A stretch of DNA of 7,118 bases from Clostridiales bacterium (GTDB lineage: Bacteria; Bacillota; Clostridia; Lachnospirales; WRAX01). The notes below the pieces were generated by a model. The model had not been told where the DNA came from, made no database searches, and saw only the letters and a list, made by a program, of their open reading frames with translations. Both the position numbers and the translations under genes were made by a program. The stretch is taken from positions 1 through 7,118 of the forward strand of contig JAISVU010000373.1 in assembly GCA_031271375.1 (NCBI GenBank). The letters run 5' to 3'. This document shows positions 1 through 5,178 of the stretch, one piece after another (the stretch's first letter is position 1; every line of letters begins with the position of its first letter).

Positions 1-229
1 CATCGGTATCAGCGAGACTGAGGTTTCCAGGATATTCGACCGGTTTTACAGAGTGGACAAAACCAGGGGCAGGGACACGGGCGGAACCGGGCTGGGCCTT
101 TCAATCACAAACAAGATTGTCATGCTGCACAACGGCAGCGTACGTGTAAACAGCAAGGAAAACGAGGGCACCACATTCGTGATTAAGCTGCCGCTGGGGA
201 GCAAAGGCAAGTCCAGGGGAGGGGCGTAA
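1..229 (+). CDS. Sensor histidine kinase, C-terminal end (5' truncated)
   Basis: This is the last 75 codons of a membrane-type sensor histidine kinase, read in the frame starting at base 2; the gene begins before the window. The sequence shows the end of the HATPase_c ATP-binding domain: IGIS (end of the G1 box), then the F-box stretch IFDRFYRVDKTR (residues 11-22 of the fragment), the G2 box GTGLGLSI (28-35), and the closing beta strand with GTTFVIKLP. These motifs place it in the HPK1-like group, which phosphorylates a response regulator; that gene would be expected upstream, out of view. The tail after the domain is short and basic (GSKGKSRGGA). The stop codon is immediately followed by the ATG of the GerMN gene, so the two are almost certainly cotranscribed and translationally coupled. 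The signal sensed cannot be told from this fragment. Confidence 0.93.
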   Translation, partial: IGISETEVSRIFDRFYRVDKTRGRDTGGTGLGLSITNKIVMLHNGSVRVNSKENEGTTFVIKLPLGSKGKSRGGA

Positions 230-1135
230 ATGGGCAGGCGCGTGCTGATTATAGTCGCGGGTCTTCTTGCCGCCGCCGTTCTGCTGGGTTATGGCCTTAG
301 CGTATGGGGCAGGGGCGACATGCTTACGATACATTATTACGATACCGTTAATAATACATGGGATACCGAACTGTACGAAACCAGAGAAACCGGGCTTACC
401 GCAGCTGATACCGCAGGCCGCGCTATAGGCAGGCTGGAACGCATACAAGAGCAAAACGCCGCGTGGAGAACCTTGCCCCGCGGTTATATAGCGGAGCTGT
501 CGCTGGACGGATCCGTTTATACCGTTCGTTTCACGCCCGAGTTTAGCGGCCTTACGCTGCTGGAAATGAATATCGCAGCGTCCTCCGTTGTATACACATT
601 AACGGAGATACCGGGTATTGAGAGCGTATTGTTCTACTCCGGCGATACGGAGTTTACCCTTGCCGGAACGCTTCCGGGGCCGCTGGACCGCAGCCGCCTA
701 TTCCTAAGCGCGGAGCTCCTGCCCGATAATGTGGGTACGCAGCTCATAACGCTTTATTTTTTAAACAAGGCCGACAATGCGCTGACGGCAGTCCAGCGGC
801 GCGTTGCCTTTAATCCAAGCCGATCCATTGAAAACATTATCATCGACGAGCTAATCGCGGGGCCTGACGATGAAGGCCAGCAAAGCCTTATCCCATCGGA
901 CGCAAAGCTCCGCGAGAATGTCCGCGTGGACTCCGGTATATGTTATGTGGATTTCACCGCCGATTTCCTTACCAGATATGCCAACGAGGAAAGTTTGACG
1001 CTGGCGGTGTATTCAATCGTGAATACCCTGCTGGACAATACCGGCGCCACCCAGGTTCAGCTCCTCTTCGCAGGCGACAGGACTGCCGCCCAGCACAGCG
1101 TAATAGACTTGGGAGGAACGATTTCGAGGAACTAG
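230..1135 (+). CDS. GerMN-domain protein, membrane-anchored, coupled to sensor kinase
   Basis: A 301-residue protein with an N-terminal hydrophobic anchor (about residues 4-24) and a short basic start, so it is probably exported and tethered outside the membrane. No lipobox cysteine is present; the only cysteine is C238. Two GerMN-like repeats can be seen. A degenerate one covers about 32-145 and ends in VVYTLTEIPGIESVLF. A clear one covers about 172-285, with LYFLNK, IIDELIAGP, the IPSDAKL turn, GICYVDFTADFL and LAVYSIVNTL followed by QVQLLF. The family is named for Bacillus germination protein GerM, and the domain also occurs in actinobacterial LpqB, which works with the MtrAB two-component system. 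The start is supported by AGGGGAGGGG (215-224) five bases before the ATG. Because it abuts the kinase stop, I infer an accessory role in that signalling pathway. A direct role in sporulation or germination is possible but not shown. Confidence 0.85.
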   Translation: MGRRVLIIVAGLLAAAVLLGYGLSVWGRGDMLTIHYYDTVNNTWDTELYETRETGLTAADTAGRAIGRLERIQEQNAAWRTLPRGYIAELSLDGSVYTVRFTPEFSGLTLLEMNIAASSVVYTLTEIPGIESVLFYSGDTEFTLAGTLPGPLDRSRLFLSAELLPDNVGTQLITLYFLNKADNALTAVQRRVAFNPSRSIENIIIDELIAGPDDEGQQSLIPSDAKLRENVRVDSGICYVDFTADFLTRYANEESLTLAVYSIVNTLLDNTGATQVQLLFAGDRTAAQHSVIDLGGTISRN

Positions 1136-1141
1136 GGACTG

Positions 1142-1166
1142 GTAGGGCACGGCCTCTGGACGCGCC
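1142..1166. repeat. Half copy of the interspersed inverted-repeat element
   Basis: These 25 bases, in the gap between the GerMN and PHP genes, match 20 of 25 positions of the left part of the 85-bp palindromic element downstream of the carboxyltransferase gene (4952-4976). The shared blocks are GTAGGGC, CGGC and GACGCGCC in the same order and spacing. There is no matching right arm here, so it reads as a decayed or half element. The similarity is seen directly; common origin is inferred. Confidence 0.55.
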
Positions 1167-1176
1167 GTAAGACATG

Positions 1177-1182
1177 AAGGGG
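1177..1182 (+). promoter_or_regulatory. Ribosome binding site deciding the GTG start of the PHP gene
   Basis: AAGGGG lies eight bases before the GTG at 1191. The in-frame ATG at 1206 has no purine-rich site in front of it, so the GTG is preferred as the start. Confidence 0.7.
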
Positions 1183-1190
1183 TTATTAAC

Positions 1191-2144
1191 GTGGCCAGTA
1201 TCAAGATGACTGATATTGAGGATATAATCGACAATAAACAGGATTTTGCGGATTTCGCCGGGGATTATCTGGCGGATGCGCTGTACGCGGAGCTTTGTAA
1301 CGAGTATCTTGGCCGGCCGGGGACGCTTGAAGAGCGGTTTGAAGCCTGCGGAGAGCTGTATGAGTTGATGTTTACGCTTACCCTGCGCATGAGCCGTTTA
1401 TGCCCCGTCTACGACGACGGTTTCGTCGCCCACATCGCAAGGGAGGCCTTTATGCGGGACAGCGGCGCATGGGAAGGCATGACCGAGAAGGAGCTGCGCC
1501 ATACGCTGCGTGAACGCCTTAAACGCCGTAACCGGGGCTTCGCGATAGACTGCCATGTCCATACGTCGGACGGTTCCGCCTGCGCGGAGCATCCCGCGCG
1601 GCTGATGGTTGAGGCGGCGGTTCATAAAGGGCTTAACGGACTGATAATAACGGAGCACAGTAAATTAACATCTCAGAATATAATTGACGCGCTTAACGCG
1701 GAGTTTTCGCCTTTCCGCGTGTTTTCCGGCATTGAAATACGGATACGGCACGATGATTTCCTTGTGCTGGGCTTGCATGACGAAATATTGAACAGGCTGG
1801 ACTGGGAATACATCGAGCTGTACCAGTATGTGCGGGAGCATAACGGATATATAGCGCTGGCCCATCCCATGCGTTGTTGGATGGGCGTGGATACGAACGT
1901 TTTCAGCTTTCGGCCCGACGCGCTGGAAATCTACTCCGTCAACATGGATAATGTCGTATGGGAACGGAGGCAGCAGGCCTTGCGGTTCGCAAACGACCTG
2001 GGCGTAAGAATCCTCGCCAACTCGGACGCCCACGCCACGAACGCATTCCGGTACTGCAACGTGCTGGAAAGGGAACCGGCGGACGAATCCGAGCTGGTGA
2101 GGATGCTGAAAGCCGGTGAATACCGGCTGGGGAGGGCGTACTAG
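1191..2144 (+). CDS. PHP-domain metal-dependent phosphoesterase
   Basis: A 317-residue cytoplasmic protein whose C-terminal two thirds is a PHP (polymerase and histidinol phosphatase) domain. Metal-binding motifs appear in the expected order: HVHTSDGS (H122, H124, D127), TEH (E155, H156), GIEI (E182), AHP (H225) and NSDAH (D279, H281). All expected ligands are present, so hydrolysis of a phosphate ester or nucleotide with two or three metal ions is likely. The exact substrate is unknown; relatives include stand-alone YciV/TrpH-type nucleases and histidinol phosphatases. Residues 1-112 form a mostly charged, probably helical region that I do not recognise and that is not part of the minimal PHP fold. 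The start is GTG, set by the AAGGGG site. The gene lies 55 bp after the GerMN gene on the same strand with no visible terminator between, so it may be in the same operon. It converges on the membrane-protein gene with a 38-bp gap that shows no clear intrinsic terminator. Confidence 0.85.
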   Translation: MASIKMTDIEDIIDNKQDFADFAGDYLADALYAELCNEYLGRPGTLEERFEACGELYELMFTLTLRMSRLCPVYDDGFVAHIAREAFMRDSGAWEGMTEKELRHTLRERLKRRNRGFAIDCHVHTSDGSACAEHPARLMVEAAVHKGLNGLIITEHSKLTSQNIIDALNAEFSPFRVFSGIEIRIRHDDFLVLGLHDEILNRLDWEYIELYQYVREHNGYIALAHPMRCWMGVDTNVFSFRPDALEIYSVNMDNVVWERRQQALRFANDLGVRILANSDAHATNAFRYCNVLEREPADESELVRMLKAGEYRLGRAY

Positions 2145-2182
2145 AGCCGAGATAAGGAAGAACCGAGAGCTCAGACAGTTAC

Positions 2183-2731
2183 TTAATTTACATCTCTTAA
2201 CGCAAGCCGCAGCAAAGGCGTTACGGCCATAGCCAATGCGCCGCCTATCGCCGCGGTCACAAGCTGCGGCCACGAAAAAGCGGAGGCTATTACGCTCTTT
2301 TGCATATCATTCAAGCCGGGGATCAGCGGCAGGGCGATAACCGTGATGCCGACCCAAAGGAACAATGTTTTTGCTGCCCCAGCCGCCAGTATTACGGCCC
2401 CGGTCAGGGCCAGGTCTTTAGGGTTTGCCTTTGCGGCGCGGCGCTTTATAAGGTTCGTGATAAGCACTAACACGGCGTTTCCGGCGGCCATGATGGGGAT
2501 GATTTGGATAAACGCGGGGCCGATGCCCGCGAGGAAAGCCAAAAGCGGCGACAGTATCGCCACGGTAAGGCCTCCGCCTATCCCGAGCGTCAAAACGCTG
2601 ACATGCAAAATCATATTAACCAGCGACCCTGTGACAAACTGCGACATCGAACGCGTCGCGAACTGCGCCCCAATCAACAGCGCCAGCATAACGGCGGTAC
2701 GCGTTACCAATAACGTGCGTCTTCTAGCCAT
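2183..2731 (-). CDS. Probable ECF transporter S component (six-helix membrane protein)
   Basis: A 182-residue, strongly hydrophobic protein with about five or six membrane segments (roughly 11-27, 36-59, 60-70, 74-95, 107-133 and 152-176) and a basic N-terminus (MARRR). Length, hydropathy and pattern (TGSLVNMILH, a glycine-rich turn, GPAFIQIIPIMAAGNAVLVL) resemble S components of energy-coupling factor transporters, which bind a vitamin or metal and dock on EcfA/EcfA'/EcfT. The first helix has an AxxxA motif (A13-A17), the type used for docking to EcfT in group II S components. No EcfA or EcfT gene is in view, which is usual for shared-module systems. The start was set at 2731 because AGGAGAGG (2736-2743, minus strand) precedes it; an upstream in-frame ATG at 2764 would place this site inside the coding region. 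No riboswitch-sized leader exists, so the substrate cannot be assigned. Another type of small membrane protein remains possible. Confidence 0.65.
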   Translation of the reverse strand: MARRRTLLVTRTAVMLALLIGAQFATRSMSQFVTGSLVNMILHVSVLTLGIGGGLTVAILSPLLAFLAGIGPAFIQIIPIMAAGNAVLVLITNLIKRRAAKANPKDLALTGAVILAAGAAKTLFLWVGITVIALPLIPGLNDMQKSVIASAFSWPQLVTAAIGGALAMAVTPLLRLALRDVN

Positions 2732-2753
2732 AAAACCTCTCCTATCTCTTGAC

Positions 2754-2782
2754 TTGATATCCATATTATATTACTATATAAT
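2754..2782 (+). promoter_or_regulatory. Promoter for the Crp/Fnr gene
   Basis: TTGATA (2754-2759) and a perfect TATAAT (2777-2782) are separated by 17 bases, a near-consensus sigma-A type promoter. It predicts a transcript start near 2789 and a leader of about 30 bases. Motif reading only. Confidence 0.65.
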
Positions 2783-2800
2783 ATAATAATCGGTTGTAAA
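2773..2800 (-). promoter_or_regulatory. Possible promoter for the membrane-protein gene
   Basis: On the minus strand TTTACA (2800 to 2795) and TATAGT (2778 to 2773) are 16 bases apart, predicting a start near 2766 and a leader of about 35 bases. A second -10-like TATAAT lies at 2770 to 2765 but has no good -35. The region is so AT-rich that chance matches are likely, hence the moderate confidence. Confidence 0.4.
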
Positions 2801-2806
2801 TACAAC
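2793..2806. promoter_or_regulatory. 14-bp palindromic operator candidate
   Basis: GTTGTA-AA-TACAAC is a perfect 6-2-6 inverted repeat between the divergent genes. It lies just downstream of the predicted + strand transcript start and overlaps the predicted minus-strand -35. Its 14-bp size is that of several Crp/Fnr-family sites (for example the FNR and PrfA boxes), although the TTG and CAA halves are six bases apart rather than the eight of an FNR box. Binding by the adjacent regulator is inferred. Confidence 0.5.
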
Positions 2807-2820
2807 GGCAAGGAACATTT

Positions 2821-3474
2821 ATGAAAGATATTTTAGAAGCGGCGCGCGATAACGAACTCTTCTCCGGGATAGAATGTGAGGATTTCGCGGAAATATGCAG
2901 CCGCTTATCCCTCAAGGCCGTCCGTTATAAAAAAGACGAAATAATAATGCTCTGTGGAGCGGCCGTTACCTTCATCGGGATTATCTTATCGGGGGAAATT
3001 AAGATAATCAAAGAGGATGAGCGGGGCAACGTCTCCATGCTTACCGAGCTTTCCGCCCCGGATACCTTCGGCGACGTGCTTGCCTGCGCGGGCATTATGG
3101 AAAGCCCAGTGACAGTCATGGCAAGGTCTGACGCGCATATCCTTCAAATCGGCAGCAAGAATATACTGTCTCTTTGCGACAAGGCTTGCGCCGCGCACCG
3201 GCGATTCGTGGAAAATCTGCTCCGCGCCATCGCGAGAAAGAGTTTTTTACTTAACCGTAAAATCGAAATTCTTTCCAGGCGTTCCACCAGGGAGAAGCTC
3301 CTGGCGTTCCTGGATTTTTATGGCAGGGGGGAGAAGCTGTTCCGTGTGCCGTACAACCGCGAGGAGATGGCGCATTATCTCTGCGTGGACAGGAGCGCGA
3401 TGTCCGCCGAGCTGTGCAGGATGCGGGACGAGGGGCTGATAAGGTTCGACCGTAACAGGTTCGAGATTTTATGA
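2821..3474 (+). CDS. Crp/Fnr-family transcriptional regulator
   Basis: A 217-residue DNA-binding regulator. Residues about 13-118 form the cyclic-nucleotide-type beta-barrel (LFSGIECEDF, IGIILSGEIKIIKED, FGDVLACAG). A dimerisation helix follows at about 120-152, then REKLLAFLDFYG and a Crp-type winged helix-turn-helix at about 178-212 (NREEMAHYLCVDRSAMSAELCRM, with the recognition helix near 190-201, then the wing). The phosphate-binding cassette of cAMP-CRP is not kept: GE is GD (84-85), and the Arg-Ser that contacts the phosphate is replaced by PV in MESPVTV, so cAMP is an unlikely ligand. Eight cysteines occur (19, 26, 45, 89, 119, 123, 188, 199), but not in the N-terminal cluster typical of oxygen-sensing FNR, so the effector is unknown. 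AAGGA (2810-2814) precedes the ATG by six bases. It is divergent from the transporter gene and just upstream of the carboxyltransferase gene, which are candidate targets. Confidence 0.9.
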   Translation: MKDILEAARDNELFSGIECEDFAEICSRLSLKAVRYKKDEIIMLCGAAVTFIGIILSGEIKIIKEDERGNVSMLTELSAPDTFGDVLACAGIMESPVTVMARSDAHILQIGSKNILSLCDKACAAHRRFVENLLRAIARKSFLLNRKIEILSRRSTREKLLAFLDFYGRGEKLFRVPYNREEMAHYLCVDRSAMSAELCRMRDEGLIRFDRNRFEIL

Positions 3475-3516
3475 TACTTGTGCTTTTAGGGATTTTATGA
3501 TAAAATTGCTTTAATT
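3465..3516 (+). repeat. Imperfect tandem duplication, two 26-bp units
   Basis: GATTTTATGATA occurs at 3465-3476 and again at 3491-3502. The sequence after it (the TGCTTT block) is also repeated in register, giving about 19 identical positions of 26. The first unit contains the stop codon of the Crp/Fnr gene; the second lies in the carboxyltransferase promoter region. The repeat is seen directly; an origin by tandem duplication is inferred. Confidence 0.7.
3478..3506 (+). promoter_or_regulatory. Weak promoter and palindrome before the carboxyltransferase gene
   Basis: TTGTGC (3478-3483) and TAAAAT (3501-3506) are 17 bases apart, a possible weak promoter. The -10 is the right arm of a perfect palindrome, ATTTTA-TGA-TAAAAT (3492-3506), which could be an operator. 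It differs in sequence from the 14-bp palindrome in the divergent region, so it need not bind the same protein. Confidence 0.4.
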
Positions 3517-3531
3517 GAAAGGGGTAGAACA

Positions 3532-4935
3532 ATGAGCGCTAATAAAGTAGGATTTATGGACACCACGCTGCGCGACGGCCAGCAGAGCCTCATAGCTACC
3601 AGGATGAAGTTTGAGGACATGCAGCCGATCCTGGATGTTATGGATAACGCGGGTTTTCATTCAATCGAGTGCTGGGGCGGGGCGACCTTCGATTCCGCGA
3701 TGCGGTTCTTGAAGGAAGACCCCTGGGAGCGTCTGCGCAGCTTCCGCAAAGCCTTTAAAAAGACCAAGCTGCAAATGCTGTTCCGGGGCCAAAACATCCT
3801 GGGCTACCGCTGCTATCCCGACGATGCAGTGGAAGCCTTTATCCGCAAGACGATCGAGAACGGCATTGACATACTGCGTATATTCGACGCGCTGAACGAC
3901 CTGCGCAACATCGAGTCTTCCGTCAAGGCGGTGAAGGCGGGGAAGGCCCATGCCCAGCTCTGCATGTGCTATACCCTCAGCGAAATCCACACGACGGAGT
4001 ATTTCGTTAAGCTGGCAAAGAGCCTGGCCGACATGGGCGCGGATTCTATCTGCGTTAAGGATATGGCGGGCCTGCTGACCCCCGCCGCCGCTTTTAAGCT
4101 GGTTAAAGGCATCAAAGCCGCGGTTAAGGTTCCGCTGGCGATTCACAGTCATTACACCAGCGGTATGGCTGCCATGACGTACCTCAAATCCGTTGAAGCC
4201 GGGGCCGACATTATTGACACCGCCAGCTCGCCCTTCGCAATGGGAACCAGCCAGCCAGCAACGGAAGTAATGGCCGAGGCCCTGCGGGAGCTGGGCTACG
4301 ATACGGGGCTTGATATGGATTCGCTGGTTAAGATAGCCGAATATTTCCGGCCTCAGCGCGAGAAGGCGCTCCAGTCCGGCCTTCTCAGCGCGAAGGTGCT
4401 TGCGGTTGACGTTGAGATGTTAAAATATCAGGTGCCGGGCGGGATGCTTTCAAACCTTGTGTCCCAGTTGAAGGAGCAAAAGGCCGAGCACCGCTACGGC
4501 GAGGTCTTGGCCGAGATACCCCGCGTAAGGGCCGATTTGGGCTATCCGCCTTTGGTAACGCCGTCCAGCCAGATAGTAGGCGTCCAGGCCGTTATGAACG
4601 TTCTCGCGGGCGAGCAGTACAAGGTCGTCACCAAAGAAACAAAGGATTTAGTGCGCGGCATGTACGGCCAAACGCCGGGACCTATCTCGGAAGAAGTGCG
4701 CAAGAAGATCATCGGGGACGAAAAGCCGATAACCGTTTCCCCGGCGTCGTTATTGCAGCCCGTTTTAAAGGAATCGGCGCAGAAGATATCGGAGTATATG
4801 GAGCAGGAAGAGGACGCGCTGTCTTACGCCCTGTTCCCGCAGGTTGCGATGGACTTCTTTAAATTCAGGCACACGAAGAAATCCGGCGTGGATTTGGGAT
4901 TCGCGGGGAATGAGGAGCCGGTTTATCCGGCGTAG
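3532..4935 (+). CDS. Biotin-dependent carboxyltransferase (oxaloacetate decarboxylase alpha / transcarboxylase 5S type), no biotin domain
   Basis: A 467-residue soluble enzyme of the pyruvate/oxaloacetate carboxyltransferase family. Residues about 5-265 form the HMGL-like TIM barrel: FMDTTLRDGQQS (D10 a metal ligand), the ECWGGATFD signature (46-54), LFRGQNILGYRCYPDD, CVKDMAG (K176, the lysine carbamylated in family structures) and IHSHYTSG (H205 and H207, metal ligands). Residues about 270-460 are the conserved carboxylase domain (QVPGGMLSN, PPLVTPSSQIVGVQAV, GMYGQTPGP). All active-site positions are present. Such proteins move a carboxyl group between oxaloacetate or pyruvate and biotin. 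Full-length OadA carries an extra C-terminal biotinyl domain with an MKM-like motif; here the protein ends before it, so a separate biotin carrier is needed. No carrier or beta (sodium pump) gene is visible nearby. Role options are oxaloacetate decarboxylase, split pyruvate carboxylase subunit B, or methylmalonyl-CoA transcarboxylase 5S. GAAAGGGG (3517-3524) supports the start. Confidence 0.88.
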   Translation: MSANKVGFMDTTLRDGQQSLIATRMKFEDMQPILDVMDNAGFHSIECWGGATFDSAMRFLKEDPWERLRSFRKAFKKTKLQMLFRGQNILGYRCYPDDAVEAFIRKTIENGIDILRIFDALNDLRNIESSVKAVKAGKAHAQLCMCYTLSEIHTTEYFVKLAKSLADMGADSICVKDMAGLLTPAAAFKLVKGIKAAVKVPLAIHSHYTSGMAAMTYLKSVEAGADIIDTASSPFAMGTSQPATEVMAEALRELGYDTGLDMDSLVKIAEYFRPQREKALQSGLLSAKVLAVDVEMLKYQVPGGMLSNLVSQLKEQKAEHRYGEVLAEIPRVRADLGYPPLVTPSSQIVGVQAVMNVLAGEQYKVVTKETKDLVRGMYGQTPGPISEEVRKKIIGDEKPITVSPASLLQPVLKESAQKISEYMEQEEDALSYALFPQVAMDFFKFRHTKKSGVDLGFAGNEEPVYPA

Positions 4936-4948
4936 ATTGCGGATAAAC
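4921..4948 (+). other. Hairpin spanning the carboxyltransferase stop codon
   Basis: GTTTATCCG (4921-4929) and CGGATAAAC (4940-4948) are perfect 9-bp inverted repeats with a 10-base loop that contains the TAG stop codon. There is no following T-tract, so a classical intrinsic terminator is not supported. Its last three bases overlap the first arm of the larger palindrome. Confidence 0.55.
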
Positions 4949-5030
4949 TTCGTAGGGCGCGGCTTACAGACGCGCCGAGACTTGCGAGTGCCAATGTCGG
5001 CGCGTCAAGGATGCCGCGCCCTACGAAGTT
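4946..5030. repeat. 85-bp palindromic element (MITE- or REP-like)
   Basis: Outer arms of 18 bp (4946-4963 and 5013-5030) are perfect inverted complements carrying the motif CGTAGGGCGCGGC. Inner arms GACGCGCCGA and TCGGCGCGTC (4969-4978 and 4997-5006) pair over another 10 bp, separated from the outer stem by internal loops of 5 and 6 bases. The terminal loop is 18 bases. It is too short to code for anything and has no T-tract. A diverged half copy lies at 1142-1166, which suggests an interspersed family rather than a local terminator. In RNA it would form a long, stable hairpin and could affect transcript ends. No target-site duplication was obvious. Confidence 0.75.
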
Positions 5031-5178
5031 CGAATATCACATGTCTGAAAACGATAAATCAATTTGGAAAAGCCGATTGGAACTTGTAATGTCTACCGCA
5101 GTTCATCATCAAGCAGACAGTGAACCCCTTTATTTCAAGCGAAAACTTCAATAATCCAACCAGAAAGGAACCACACCA
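5031..5178 (+). other. Leader region of alaS, no T-box seen
   Basis: The 148 bases before alaS contain no strong terminator hairpin and no recognisable T-box core (AGGGTGGTACCGCG type), so the usual tRNA-Ala-sensing control is not visible. A weak promoter-like pair is TTGGAA (5064-5069) and TGTAAT (5085-5090), 15 bases apart. A short inverted repeat GTTCA/TGAAC (5101-5105 and 5121-5125) is too weak to call. A 37-codon open frame (5041-5154) without a ribosome site lies here and is not annotated as a gene. Confidence 0.4.

Noticed and set aside
2145..2182. Bidirectional terminator between the convergent genes
   Set aside because: Only a four-base GAGC/GCTC pairing is visible and there is no T-tract.
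1665..2273. Long minus-strand open frame across the PHP gene
   Set aside because: It is antisense to a gene with complete catalytic motifs, shows no recognisable domain, and is explained by the codon bias of the + strand gene.
2732..2764. Upstream ATG at 2764 as the start of the membrane-protein gene
   Set aside because: It would place the strong AGGAGAGG site and the promoter -10 region inside or next to the coding sequence; the ATG at 2731 has correct spacing.
2343..2786. Plus-strand open frame opposite the membrane-protein gene
   Set aside because: The minus strand gives a coherent multi-helix protein with a good ribosome site; the plus frame does not look like a protein and runs into the AT-rich promoter region.
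3661..4152. Minus-strand open frame opposite the carboxyltransferase gene
   Set aside because: It lies fully inside the conserved TIM-barrel coding region on the other strand and has no protein family features.
4921..5030. Intrinsic terminator for the carboxyltransferase gene
   Set aside because: The hairpins are strong, but neither is followed by a run of T, so a Rho-independent terminator cannot be claimed.
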